This document shows positions 9,463 to 17,773 of a stretch of 64,000 bases of DNA, piece after piece. Below the pieces are notes generated by a model. It did not search any database and was not told the origin of the DNA. It saw only the letters and a program-made list of their open reading frames with translations. The position numbers and the translations under genes are program-made. The stretch is from Elusimicrobiota bacterium (GTDB lineage Bacteria > Elusimicrobiota > Elusimicrobia > UBA1565 > UBA9628). How positions within the stretch are numbered: the stretch's first letter is position 1; every line of letters begins with the position of its first letter. Where the stretch lies: contig JAPLKL010000005.1 in NCBI GenBank assembly GCA_026388095.1, forward strand, positions 1-64,000, given 5' to 3'.

Positions 9463-9719
9463 AGCTATATTCCTGGCTATTATTTTAAGCCGTCCCCTGG
9501 CTGCTGTCAAGGCCCATTCTGACAAGGTCGGGATGTGCGTGTCTCTGTCGTCCTACTATTTACATCCATTGGTCAGCTTGGCATAGTTTTCTGGACTCAG
9601 GTCAACCCGGAGAGGACGGCCCATACCGTTAGGCGTTCGCGGACGCCCGGCACAGAGGGACCTTCCCGATAACATGACCAACCGGGCTTCAAGTCAATGC
9701 GGCTCCGAGCGGTGAGCCG

Positions 9720-9944
9720 TTAATACTTAGTAGTGCCTCCCCCCGTCTGGTCCTTCGGGTTGGCCGAGCCAACACAATGATTTGTGCTAAAAAAGTTAGC
9801 CCCGATTGGTATTCCAAATATCGTGACGCCGCTCTTGCAGGCAGCCAGCAACTTCATATCGCTATCGTAGGTTTTGACATATGAGGTGCAACCAGCCATA
9901 GCGCCCAACCCGAGCAGTCCAACCAATGCAATCACTTTTGTCAT
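9720..9944 (-). CDS. Small lipoprotein of unknown function
   Basis: A 74-residue protein that begins with a lipoprotein signal: MTK, a hydrophobic stretch, then AMAGC with the lipobox Cys at residue 19. The mature part is only about 55 residues and carries two further Cys. A GAGGAG Shine-Dalgarno site lies 8 nt upstream of ATG 9944. The neighbourhood is AT-richer than most of the window. After export the Cys would be lipidated and the protein anchored in a membrane. Role unknown. Confidence 0.72.
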   Translation of the reverse strand: MTKVIALVGLLGLGAMAGCTSYVKTYDSDMKLLAACKSGVTIFGIPIGANFFSTNHCVGSANPKDQTGGGTTKY

Positions 9945-10153
9945 GCGAATCTCCTCTATCCTGTCAATCTGGACCGTAATATGCCTTTTATACCCCTTGT
10001 GTCACGGGGGCGTCAAGCAATTCGCCGATTTGAGCCGGCCCCGCCGCCGTTCGCCGGGCAACGATCCATCACTTCACTGACGTTCCCGCGAAGACTAGGT
10101 CAATTTGATTTGTGCCTTTTCGGTGATTAGCGTCACCTGGCCAAGAAAAAGAA
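9945..10153. other. Intergenic stretch with no convincing gene
   Basis: This stretch lies between the lipoprotein gene and the nadE terminator. It contains the lipoprotein Shine-Dalgarno site and AT-rich promoter-like sequence near 9970-10000, but no open frame with family features. A small palindrome-free, moderate-GC remainder shows nothing else. Confidence 0.5.
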
Positions 10154-10175
10154 AAGCCCACCTTTCGGAGGGCTT
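10154..10175 (-). terminator. Intrinsic terminator of nadE
   Basis: A stem of nine pairs with one mismatch (arms 10154-10162 and 10167-10175, 4-nt loop) is followed on the minus strand by a T-rich tract, TTCTTTTTCTT. It lies 68 nt downstream of the nadE stop, in the correct orientation to end that transcript. Confidence 0.8.
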
Positions 10176-10242
10176 CATTTGTGCTCCCGTCAAATCTCTG
10201 CGGGATTAAGACTCGAACCTTTTCTTTGGGCGACCCCGGCCG

Positions 10243-11877
10243 CTAGAAGCTTCCCCGCGCAATAGGCATCCGCCTGCCCACCCCGAAGGCCTTGGGCGAG
10301 ATCTTGAGGCAGGGCGCGGCCTGGCGCCGCTTGTACTCGTTGCGGTCGATGCGGCGGATCACGTCGCGCACCAGGTCTCCCGAGTGCCCCCGCCGGGAGA
10401 TCTCCCCCGCGCCCCGGCGCTCCTCGATGTAGGCTGTCAGCACCGCGTCGAGCGTCTCGTACTCCGGCAGGTCGTCCTGGTCCTTCTGGTCGGGCCGCAA
10501 CTCCGCCGACGGCGGTTTGTCGATGGAGCTCTGCGGGATCACCTCAGCTTCGCGGTTGATCCAGCGCGCCAGATCGTAGACCGTGGTCTTGGGCACGTCC
10601 GCGATCACCGCCAAGCCCCCGCACATGTCGCCGTAGAGCGTGCAGTAGCCCACGGAAAGCTCGGACTTGTTGCCCGTGGACAGGACGATGCCCCCCTCCT
10701 TGTTGGACAAGGCCATCAGCAGGTTGCCCCGGATGCGCGCCTGGATGTTCTGCTCGGCCAGCCCCACTTCGCCGCCTCCGAACGGCTTGCCCAAGGTGCG
10801 CAGGTAGGCTTCGTAGGCCTCGGTGATGGGCAGCTTCAGGAACCGGATGCCCAGGCTTCGGGCCAAGGCCTCGGCGTCAGCCACGCTGCCCGGCGAGGAA
10901 TACAGGGAAGGCATGGCCACGCCCGTCACCGCTCCCGGCCCCAGGGCCTTCACCGCCAGAGCGCAGACCACGGCCGAGTCGATGCCCCCGGAGAGGCCGA
11001 TGAAGGCCTTGGGCATCCCGCATTTGCGCAGGTAGTCGCGGATGCCCAGCGCCAGGGCCGCCTCGACCTCGGCGATGTCGGAAAGGCCGTAGGCAGCGGC
11101 GGCCTCGGGCAAGGCGTCGGTGTCCACCACCACCAAGTCCTCGGCGAAGGACACGCCGCGCGCCGCCACCCGGCCGCGGCCGTCCAAGACCAGGCTGTGC
11201 CCGTCGAAGATGAGCTCGTCGTTGCCTCCCACCTGGTTGCAGTACAAGAACGGCTTGCCCGCGCGCCGGGCATGCGCGCGCAGGAGCTTCTCGCGCAGGG
11301 CGCTCTTGCCCCTCTCGAAAGGCGAGGCCGAGAGGTTGACCAGGATGTCGGCACCGGCGCGGACCTGCTCGGCCACCGGGTCCGTCCGGTAGAGGCGCCG
11401 CGACTCGCCGGGGGCCCGGCTCCAAGCATCCTCGCAGATCGTGATGCCGACGCGCAGCCCGCCGAAGCGCACCGGGGCGTTGGCTGAGGCAGGCTCGAAA
11501 TAGCGGCGCTCGTCGAAGACGTCGTAGGTCGGCAGCAGAGTCTTGCCGCGCAGGGCCGCGACCTTGCCCCGGTGCAGCAGGGCGGCCGCGTTGAGGATGG
11601 GCTTGCCCACGGGGCGCGGGTTGCGCACCGCGGCGCCCACGACCAGCGCCATCTCGCCCGTGCCGCGCGCCAGGTCCTTGAGCGCGGCCTCGCCGGCGCG
11701 CAGAAAATCCCCGTCTTCCCAGAGGTCGAGCGCCGGGTAGCCGCCCAAAGACTGCTCCGGGAACACCACGAGCTGCGCGCCGGCGCGGCGCGCGCGGGCC
11801 GCGCCGTCGCGGATGCGGCGCAGGTTGCCCGGGATGTCTCCGACCGTGGTGTCGATCTGGGCGAGGGCGACGCGCAT
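10243..11877 (-). CDS. nadE: Glutamine-dependent NAD+ synthetase
   Basis: A 544-residue two-domain enzyme. It amidates deamido-NAD with ammonia released from glutamine. Residues 1-250 form a nitrilase-type glutaminase: catalytic Glu near residue 41 in the VVFPEQS segment, and a Cys in GITICEDAW near residue 150. Residues from about 280 form the ATP-pyrophosphatase domain with SGGIDS as the P-loop-like motif and the STGNKSELSVGYCTLYGD block near residue 400. Length matches bacterial two-domain NadE. It lies 13 nt after the unknown gene at 11891-12349, probably in one operon, and ends at an intrinsic terminator. Confidence 0.97.
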   Translation of the reverse strand: MRVALAQIDTTVGDIPGNLRRIRDGAARARRAGAQLVVFPEQSLGGYPALDLWEDGDFLRAGEAALKDLARGTGEMALVVGAAVRNPRPVGKPILNAAALLHRGKVAALRGKTLLPTYDVFDERRYFEPASANAPVRFGGLRVGITICEDAWSRAPGESRRLYRTDPVAEQVRAGADILVNLSASPFERGKSALREKLLRAHARRAGKPFLYCNQVGGNDELIFDGHSLVLDGRGRVAARGVSFAEDLVVVDTDALPEAAAAYGLSDIAEVEAALALGIRDYLRKCGMPKAFIGLSGGIDSAVVCALAVKALGPGAVTGVAMPSLYSSPGSVADAEALARSLGIRFLKLPITEAYEAYLRTLGKPFGGGEVGLAEQNIQARIRGNLLMALSNKEGGIVLSTGNKSELSVGYCTLYGDMCGGLAVIADVPKTTVYDLARWINREAEVIPQSSIDKPPSAELRPDQKDQDDLPEYETLDAVLTAYIEERRGAGEISRRGHSGDLVRDVIRRIDRNEYKRRQAAPCLKISPKAFGVGRRMPIARGSF

Positions 11878-11890
11878 GCCGGGCCGCGCC

Positions 11891-12349
11891 TCAGGGATGG
11901 CGGTCTTGGGCGGCCTTGACCAAGAGCCCGCCGAAGACCTCCCCGGTCCCTATGAAGTTGTGCTCCAGCGCTTCGCGGACGTTGGCCCCCACCTCCGGAT
12001 GCCCCAGCACGCAGACCTCGGCGATGGCTTCCATGGCCCAGGTCATCAGATCGCCGGGGTCAAGGTGGGCCTCCTGGCCGAGGTGCGCCATGGATTTGAC
12101 CAGCTCGACAGCTGTCAGCACCAGGTCCTTCTCGATGAGGAGCATGCCGGACATGACTCCCCGGCAGACCCCCGTGATCATCAGATGCGGGTCCTGGCGC
12201 CGGGTCGTGTCGGCCACGGCCGCGATGATGATCTTCTTGGCGACCGCCGCGGCGGTCTCGGCGGCGGCCTCACCGGGGATCCCCTTGAGCCGGCCGGTGA
12301 CGGTCTCGCGGGCCAGTTTTTCGAAATCCGGGCTGTCTGGAGCGGCCAT
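11891..12349 (-). CDS. Conserved-looking hypothetical soluble protein upstream of nadE
   Basis: A 152-residue, helix-rich soluble protein that I do not recognise. ATG 12349 is chosen because TATAAT lies just 6 nt upstream; the longer open frame crosses the divergent promoter. The protein has a long amphipathic helical run (AAAVAKKIIIAAV, near residue 35) and a GVCRGVMSGMLLIEKDLV segment near residue 60. It is first in a two-gene unit with nadE, which may hint at a role linked to NAD metabolism, but that is only context. Confidence 0.7.
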   Translation of the reverse strand: MAAPDSPDFEKLARETVTGRLKGIPGEAAAETAAAVAKKIIIAAVADTTRRQDPHLMITGVCRGVMSGMLLIEKDLVLTAVELVKSMAHLGQEAHLDPGDLMTWAMEAIAEVCVLGHPEVGANVREALEHNFIGTGEVFGGLLVKAAQDRHP

Positions 12350-12391
12350 GAGCGGATTATACAACAAAAGATTTGAGTTATAATGTCTCCC
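12350..12391. promoter_or_regulatory. Compact divergent promoter pair with two leaderless starts
   Basis: Only 42 nt separate the ATG at 12349 (minus) from the ATG at 12392 (plus). A perfect TATAAT at 12361-12356 on the minus strand is 6 nt from the first. Another at 12379-12384 on the plus strand is 7 nt from the second. Recognition sequences of the two promoters must overlap, so they may compete for polymerase. Confidence 0.65.
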
Positions 12392-12892
12392 ATGCCGCCA
12401 GAAGACCGGCCTCAGCGCAAGCACCAGCGCTTCCTCATCGACCTGCCGCTGACCCTCTGGGATCATTCACACCGCCTCCTCGACAGCCACGCCTTGGCCC
12501 ACGACGTGACTCCGGCGGGCTTCGGCTTCGAGACGCGGACCGACCTTGGCCATGTCGCCTGGGTCTATTTTGAGCTGAGGCTCCCGGACGGGGAGAGCGT
12601 CTCCGGCGCCGCCCGCCTGGCATGGCGGCAGCGAGGCGATTGGGGAACCTGGGCCGGGGCCCAGATCGTCTCGCTATCCGCGCGCAACCGGCGCAAGGTG
12701 ATGCGGATCATCCACGGCGACGGCTATGACTGGATGGGCTTGGCGAACCGGGCGGTCGTCGCCGGGGTCATCATCATCTTGGTCGTGGCGGTCCGGATGG
12801 CGCTGAGCCGAGACGCCGACCTCTGGATGGGATTCCCGTTCCTGGCGCTGGCGGCCTGCGCGGTCGCGGCGGCCTATTTCAACACCCGCTGA
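12392..12892 (+). CDS. PilZ-domain protein with C-terminal membrane segments
   Basis: A 166-residue protein. Its first ~110 residues fit a PilZ domain, which binds cyclic di-GMP: an RKHQRF motif near residue 8 (the R-x3-R signature) and a D-x-T-x-x-G-like motif DVTPAGFGF near residue 38. Two hydrophobic helices follow at about residues 118-138 and 146-164, so the domain is anchored to the inner membrane and the PilZ part faces the cytoplasm. The ATG at 12392 is 7 nt after TATAAT. Likely a membrane-linked c-di-GMP effector; the target is unknown. Confidence 0.8.
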   Translation: MPPEDRPQRKHQRFLIDLPLTLWDHSHRLLDSHALAHDVTPAGFGFETRTDLGHVAWVYFELRLPDGESVSGAARLAWRQRGDWGTWAGAQIVSLSARNRRKVMRIIHGDGYDWMGLANRAVVAGVIIILVVAVRMALSRDADLWMGFPFLALAACAVAAAYFNTR

Positions 12893-12895
12893 AAG

Positions 12896-13786
12896 CTAGA
12901 AGCCCTCTCGGCAGCGGGGGTCCATGGCGTCGAAGAGGAACAGCTTCGGGCCGGTGCTGCGCAGGGAGAAGCCCCAGCGCTCTTCGCCCCACAGCGGCGG
13001 GTTGGGCGTGTATGCCAGGAGGAACGGGCTGTCCTGGCCGCTCGGATCGTAGGCCAAGAAGCGTAGCAGCGCCGTTTCCGCCATGAGCTTGTTAGGCATC
13101 TCCACGCACTGCCCCACGAGCCTCTCGCCGTCGGCAAGGCGCAGACAACGGCGGAAGGTCGCGGAGACCTGAGAAGCCTCGACGAAGGCGAAGGCGTCGG
13201 TCAGGCCCCGCACCGACAGCCGCGCGCCGAAGTCCATCTTCATCTGGATCTGCTCAGGCCTGGGGTCCTGTCGGAGCAGAGGGTTGGGGTCGTCGTCGAG
13301 GGCGAAGATGAACGCGCCGCTCTTGATGTCCGAGACCGTCGCGGACTTGACCGGGTCGCCCAGTCTGGAGTAGGTCCCTTCGTTGACCTCATTGGGAAGG
13401 GGCAGGTATCTGGCCTGCGACCCTTCGATATTGAAGTCCGTCCTGACTTTGATGCCGATGATGGGCGATCCGACCGCGCTGCGCGGCCCTCTGAGCAGGG
13501 CCGCGCGCAGCTTGACGGGCCTGTTCTTCCGGCAAGCGCCGCCGTAGGTGGCCGAAGTCCGGGCCACCGTGAAGAGCCCCGAGCCCCGGCTGCCCACGAC
13601 CAAGAAGCGGGTCCCCAAGTCGAGGGGAGACGTCTGGCGGGACTTGGTCGGTCCGGGGTCCTTGTCGAAGATGACCCACTGCCCAGCGGTCTCGTAGACC
13701 GGATAGATGCCCTTGGACCCGTAGGCCTCCTGAGCCCGACCGGGTGCGGCGCAGGCCAGCACCAGGGCGGTCAGCAAGGCGCGCAT
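12896..13786 (-). CDS. Secreted protein of unknown function
   Basis: A 296-residue protein with a short signal peptide (residues 1-18, cleavage near GRAQ). The mature part is rich in beta-type sequence with a possible SH3-like start (YPVYETAGQWVIFDKDPG near residue 28). It has four or five Cys, which could form disulfides outside the cytoplasm. I do not recognise a family. ATG 13786 is preceded by TATCCT 7 nt upstream. It is convergent with the PilZ gene (3-nt gap) and follows the Trp-rich protein gene on the same strand. Confidence 0.68.
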   Translation of the reverse strand: MRALLTALVLACAAPGRAQEAYGSKGIYPVYETAGQWVIFDKDPGPTKSRQTSPLDLGTRFLVVGSRGSGLFTVARTSATYGGACRKNRPVKLRAALLRGPRSAVGSPIIGIKVRTDFNIEGSQARYLPLPNEVNEGTYSRLGDPVKSATVSDIKSGAFIFALDDDPNPLLRQDPRPEQIQMKMDFGARLSVRGLTDAFAFVEASQVSATFRRCLRLADGERLVGQCVEMPNKLMAETALLRFLAYDPSGQDSPFLLAYTPNPPLWGEERWGFSLRSTGPKLFLFDAMDPRCREGF

Positions 13787-13793
13787 GCTTTTT

Positions 13794-13799
13794 AGGATA
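13794..13799 (-). promoter_or_regulatory. -10-like element, leaderless type
   Basis: TATCCT reads from 13799 to 13794 on the minus strand and lies 7 nt before the ATG at 13786, in the 27-nt gap between two envelope-protein genes. Confidence 0.45.
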
Positions 13800-13813
13800 C
13801 CAAAAAAGGGGGC

Positions 13814-15289
13814 TCAAGGCGGCAGGGAGAGGGAGCGCGGCGCATGAGGCTTGGCCTTGGCCGGCATCTGGGCCTCGCTCCAGCGTCCCAGGACCGTCCC
13901 ACTGCGAGCGTCGAAGAGCCAGGCCCCGTCCCCCGGCGTGATCATGGCCACGCGCTTGCCGTCCGCGCTGTATTCCATATGCGTCCCGGTCCCGGGGTGG
14001 ATGAGGCCCTCCGCGCGCCGCTCCCCGAAGAGGCGGTAGCCCCAGACCTCGCCTTCGTGCAGCATGAACCATACGTCGTCGCTGCGCCACCACCAGCGTT
14101 CTGCGTGCCACAGCCAGGTGGGTTCGTCGGGCGCGGTCCACGCCCACCAATTCTTGCCGGATTTCTTGAGCCAAAGCCAGCCGCCGTCGTGCTGCAGGCC
14201 CCAGGCCGTCCCCTCATGGTAGGCGGGTTCGGGCCCGGAGTGCCAATGCGGACCGATCTTACGGCAGTCCGCGGCCGCCCCTGCCGGAGGCCGCACATCC
14301 TCGAGAGCCGTGGCCTCCGCGGGAGACTGGATCACGGGTCTGCCGTCGGGGCCCGTCCTGGGTGTGTCGCGGGCCAGGCGGCTGAAGTCCGGCGCTTGGC
14401 CCGCGGTCTTCGGGGGCCGGATGGCGTTGATGCCCAGGACCTTGGACAGCAGCACGGGGCGCAGCCGCGGCGGCTTGATGCTCATGGTCTTGCGCGCGAT
14501 CTTGGCTTTCGGCTTAGCCTTCGGTTTGGGCCCAGCCTTGAGCTTGTGCGCACCCTTGGCCCTGAGATCGGCGCGCGGGAGCGCGGCGCGCCTGGTCGAG
14601 TCGCTCAGCGCGTGCCGCGACTGACGGCTGGAGGCGCGCGGAGCCCCCGTCAGCGCTGGCGCGGAGGCCCGAGCAGCGCGTATGCGGCGCAGCAGGTCTG
14701 CCATCCGGCGCGAGAGCTTGTCCGGCGAGAAGGTCTGGGCGGCATTCTCTTGGGGCCTGAAGACCTGCCCCGCCGGCCCTGCAGCTCTCAAGGACCGCCC
14801 GTTCGGGAAAGCATCGGCCTGCTTCAGCGGCGCTGACGCCCGCGGGCCGCCGTCCTTGGAAACGCGGCGGTAGGTGGCCGGGAGATCCTGTGCGACGGGC
14901 ACGGCCGCCGTCTCTCGCTTCGTCACTCCCCAATAGGCGCGCCAGGGCGCCTGGATCAGTTCCCCTCCGGCCGGAGCCGCGCGCCAGGGCCCGTCGGCGA
15001 CCGCGTCGCGGACCGGCTCGCCCGCCGGATCGGATCGCGTCCGGGCCTCGTCCGACGCCTCGTCGGAGGTCGGGTCCTCGGCCTCATCGCTGGGCTCGGT
15101 CCGTCCTGGGGGAGCTGACGCGGCGGCTGTCGGGCCCTCTGCCGAGGATGCGGAGTCGGGCGTCTGCGCGGCGATGACCGGGCCCAGCCGGGGGATGTCC
15201 TGCGCCGGCCAGAACAGGGCAGCCGCCACGGCGCCGAGGCAGGCGACGCAAACCGAGGACCTGGTGAGGCGAGAGATGTGTCGCAGCAT
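13814..15289 (-). CDS. Membrane-anchored protein with a long low-complexity stalk and a Trp-rich C-terminal domain
   Basis: A 491-residue protein. One hydrophobic segment at residues 10-28 acts as a signal anchor. Residues 35-330 are rich in Ala, Pro, Arg, Lys and Asp/Glu, with a lysine/proline run near 255-275; this looks disordered. Residues 345-415 are unusually rich in tryptophan (HWHSG, GGWLWLKK, NWWAW, TWLWH, ERWWWRSDDVW), with spacing that suggests a repeated short beta motif. A final segment reads like one blade of a WD/beta-propeller (GKRVAMITPGDGAWLFD). No family is recognised. Probably faces the periplasm. Confidence 0.65.
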   Translation of the reverse strand: MLRHISRLTRSSVCVACLGAVAAALFWPAQDIPRLGPVIAAQTPDSASSAEGPTAAASAPPGRTEPSDEAEDPTSDEASDEARTRSDPAGEPVRDAVADGPWRAAPAGGELIQAPWRAYWGVTKRETAAVPVAQDLPATYRRVSKDGGPRASAPLKQADAFPNGRSLRAAGPAGQVFRPQENAAQTFSPDKLSRRMADLLRRIRAARASAPALTGAPRASSRQSRHALSDSTRRAALPRADLRAKGAHKLKAGPKPKAKPKAKIARKTMSIKPPRLRPVLLSKVLGINAIRPPKTAGQAPDFSRLARDTPRTGPDGRPVIQSPAEATALEDVRPPAGAAADCRKIGPHWHSGPEPAYHEGTAWGLQHDGGWLWLKKSGKNWWAWTAPDEPTWLWHAERWWWRSDDVWFMLHEGEVWGYRLFGERRAEGLIHPGTGTHMEYSADGKRVAMITPGDGAWLFDARSGTVLGRWSEAQMPAKAKPHAPRSLSLPP

Positions 15290-15397
15290 GATGGCATGGA
15301 GATTTTGACGCGCTCTCCCGGGTCCCGGCAGGGTCCGAGGTCCCAGGAGGACTTGGGTCTCCCGGCCCCCGATCCGGGCCGCGGGCCTGGCGAAGAC

Positions 15398-15426
15398 TTG
15401 AAGATGTAACAGGGCGGCCGTATACT
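15398..15426 (+). promoter_or_regulatory. Sigma-70-type promoter before the coiled-coil protein gene
   Basis: TTGAAG at 15398-15403 and TATACT at 15421-15426 are separated by 17 nt. The ATG at 15436 is 9 nt past the -10, so the leader would be very short or absent. Confidence 0.65.
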
Positions 15427-15435
15427 GAGTCCGCC

Positions 15436-17628
15436 ATGGAGCCTTACCATATCTGGCGGGAGGAGTACCGTCGCGAGGTGGAGAAGGTCCTCGATGAGAT
15501 GCGCGCCGGCAAGGATGAGGCCTCGCCCGGCCCCGTTGTGATAGACTTGGTCGACGGGATCATCCCCCCCTCCAAGGTGCACAAAGAGCTGCAAGCGGCC
15601 TTGGCCGACGCCGCGTCCCTACGGAGGCGGGTCGAGGAGATGACCTCCGGGCTCGAAGCCAAGTCCCGTGAGCTGGAAGCGGAGCTGCGCCGCCGCGGCC
15701 GCCTCAAGGATCTCGCCATCAAGCTCCATCTCCAGGTGGACGCCCTCGAGCGCGAAGCCGAGGAGGCGCGTCATGGGGCGCAGGAATGCGGAGACGAATC
15801 CCGGCGGTCCGCCGAGGCCGCTCAGCAGGCGCAAACCCGGCTCCAGGAGGCCCTGCAAGAGCTGGAGGCCGAGCGGCAGCGCACCCGGCAGGCCCAGGTC
15901 CGGGCCGCCTCCTTCCAGAGCGGCATCGACGATCTGCAGATGCAGCTCGACGCCAAGGGTCGCGAGCTCAGCACCCTGCAGGCGCGCGCCGACGTCGCGG
16001 AGCAGGACTTCCGGGAGCGCCTGCAGCGTTTCGAGGCCAGGGGCATAGAGCTCGAGGGCGGGCTCGAAGAGGCGCGCCGGAGGGCCGCCGGGGTCGACGC
16101 CCTGGAAACGGGCTACCGGCGTCAGCTCCAGGAGGCCCGGCAGGCCCAGGACAGCTTGGAGGCACGCCTGGAAGCCGCGCTCAGGCAGAACGACGAATTG
16201 CGCCAGCAGGCCACCCAGACCCGTCGCGAGGCCCTGAAGCTCGAGGACGAGGCGGCGCAGCGAGCCCTCGATGAGGGGCGCGCGCTGCAGGCGGCCGGGC
16301 TGCGCCAGCAACAGGAGACGGAGCGGGCCCAGCGTGAGTCCGCGGCGCGCCGGGCCGAGGCCGAAGAGCTGATGGCCGAGGCGCAGCGCCGCGAGGCGGC
16401 CGCCGAGAAGTCGCTGCTCGATGCCGATCAGGTCAAGGCCGCGTCCGCGGAGGTCGCCAAGGCCCTGTGCCGCGAGAGTGAGCGTCTGCGCGACGAAGCC
16501 ATGGGCGGGAAGGAGCGGCTGCGGGCCGAGTGCGAGGCTGGGCGAGCCCAGGCCGAGGCGGAGGTGCGGACGGAATTGGAGAGCCTGCGCCTCCGGCTGC
16601 GCCAGCTCACCGAGTCCCAGGCCGCGGCCGAGACCGAGCGAGAGCAACTGCGCGCGGAGCTCGTCAAGCAGAGGCAGGAAGGCGTCGAGAAGCAGGACCG
16701 CATCGCTAGCCTGCTCAAGCAACTTGAGGAGACCGCCAGCCCGATGGCGCCACCCGCCTTGTCTGCGCCGCCCGCGGCAGCCGTGGCGGTTCCCCACGCC
16801 ACGGGCGGTCAAGACAGCGCCGCTGCCGCGTCGCCGCGGCGCGGGCTGCGGGCTTGGATCTTGCTTGGTGCTGCGGCGTTGATCCTGTTTTCGGGGTGGT
16901 GGTTCGGAAAGCCCTTGGGAACTGCCGGGCGGGACTATCCCCTTCCTTTCGCCCGGCCCGGGGCCTTGGCATGGCAGGGAGACATGCTGTGGGTCGCAGA
17001 CCCGCAAGCCCAGGCGCTGCATAGATTCAAGCTGGAATCGGGCCGCCTGCGTGAGGATCGCAGTTTCCCCCTCCCCGGATCGCGCGTCGCCGGCTTGGCC
17101 GTGGCCGGGGGCGCGCTCTACGTGGCCGACGCGGGAGCTAATGAGATCCAGAAGCGCCGGGTCGACGATGCCCTCACTTTGGATAAGTCTTGGCCCGTGG
17201 CGGCCCAGGACATCTCGGCTTTGGCCAGCGACGGCAAGAGCCTGTTCGCGGCCTTCTCCAAGCCGGGGCGCATCCGACAGTATGCGCTCGATGAGAACCT
17301 TTCCTTCGTCAACACTTTCTTCGGCCCTCCGAACCCGGTGGGCATGGCCGTAGAAGGCGGCGCGCTCTGGACGGCGGATGGGGACTCCCGTCTGCTCCTG
17401 CGCTACAGCGTGGACTCGGCGCTGAGCCTCAGGGAGACCCGGGCCGTGCCGGGCCTCGGACCAGGCGCCCTGTCCGGCTTTGCGCTGCGCCGTCGCGCCG
17501 TCTGGTTCGTCCAGGACGGCCGGGCCCTGGTCCTGGAGCGGCCGCTGGCCATGCTGGAAGACCGCGCCCTGACGGATATCCCCGCCGAGGCTCCAGCCGC
17601 TCCACCCTCTCCCGCCCCAGGACCCTGA
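15436..17628 (+). CDS. Coiled-coil, single-TM protein with extracytoplasmic beta-propeller-like domain
   Basis: A 730-residue protein. Residues about 50-435 are a near-continuous coiled coil dominated by Glu, Ala, Arg, Gln and Leu. Residues 440-470 are a Pro/Ala linker. Residues 473-492 form one transmembrane helix (AWILLGAAALILFSGWW). Residues 505-715 show repeated strands of the type ALAWQGDMLWVADP, GLAVAGGALYVADAGANEI and GMAVEGGALWTADGDS, like an NHL or six-bladed propeller. The coiled coil probably sits in the cytoplasm and the propeller outside. It could be a sensor or scaffold; no catalytic motif is visible. Confidence 0.72.
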   Translation: MEPYHIWREEYRREVEKVLDEMRAGKDEASPGPVVIDLVDGIIPPSKVHKELQAALADAASLRRRVEEMTSGLEAKSRELEAELRRRGRLKDLAIKLHLQVDALEREAEEARHGAQECGDESRRSAEAAQQAQTRLQEALQELEAERQRTRQAQVRAASFQSGIDDLQMQLDAKGRELSTLQARADVAEQDFRERLQRFEARGIELEGGLEEARRRAAGVDALETGYRRQLQEARQAQDSLEARLEAALRQNDELRQQATQTRREALKLEDEAAQRALDEGRALQAAGLRQQQETERAQRESAARRAEAEELMAEAQRREAAAEKSLLDADQVKAASAEVAKALCRESERLRDEAMGGKERLRAECEAGRAQAEAEVRTELESLRLRLRQLTESQAAAETEREQLRAELVKQRQEGVEKQDRIASLLKQLEETASPMAPPALSAPPAAAVAVPHATGGQDSAAAASPRRGLRAWILLGAAALILFSGWWFGKPLGTAGRDYPLPFARPGALAWQGDMLWVADPQAQALHRFKLESGRLREDRSFPLPGSRVAGLAVAGGALYVADAGANEIQKRRVDDALTLDKSWPVAAQDISALASDGKSLFAAFSKPGRIRQYALDENLSFVNTFFGPPNPVGMAVEGGALWTADGDSRLLLRYSVDSALSLRETRAVPGLGPGALSGFALRRRAVWFVQDGRALVLERPLAMLEDRALTDIPAEAPAAPPSPAPGP

Positions 17629-17670
17629 TCGGCACTCCTTATCGGTTACGGTTATTTCCCTATTAAGGTC

Positions 17671-17699
17671 TTGGCTGACCCGCCGGAATTTGATATCAT
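17671..17699 (+). promoter_or_regulatory. rpsB promoter
   Basis: TTGGCT at 17671-17676 and TATCAT at 17694-17699 are separated by exactly 17 nt. The expected start near 17706 gives a leader of about 67 nt before rpsB. This leader contains a small hairpin (GGGAC at 17713-17717 pairing with GTCCC at 17723-17727) and purine-rich Shine-Dalgarno-like sequence at 17746-17761, so unlike many genes here rpsB is not leaderless. Confidence 0.65.
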
Positions 17700-17773
17700 C
17701 ATTGGCCTCAGAGGGACCGACAGTCCCGATTTGGCGTCAATCCAGAAGGAGTCAGGGAGGATAAGCACAGCGG

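Noticed and set aside
10195-10235. A GGTTCGAGTC-like T-loop sequence on the minus strand just after nadE, like the 3' part of a tRNA.
   Set aside because: The flanking bases do not form a T-stem or an acceptor stem, and no D or anticodon arm can be drawn upstream. It is treated as chance or at most a degraded remnant.
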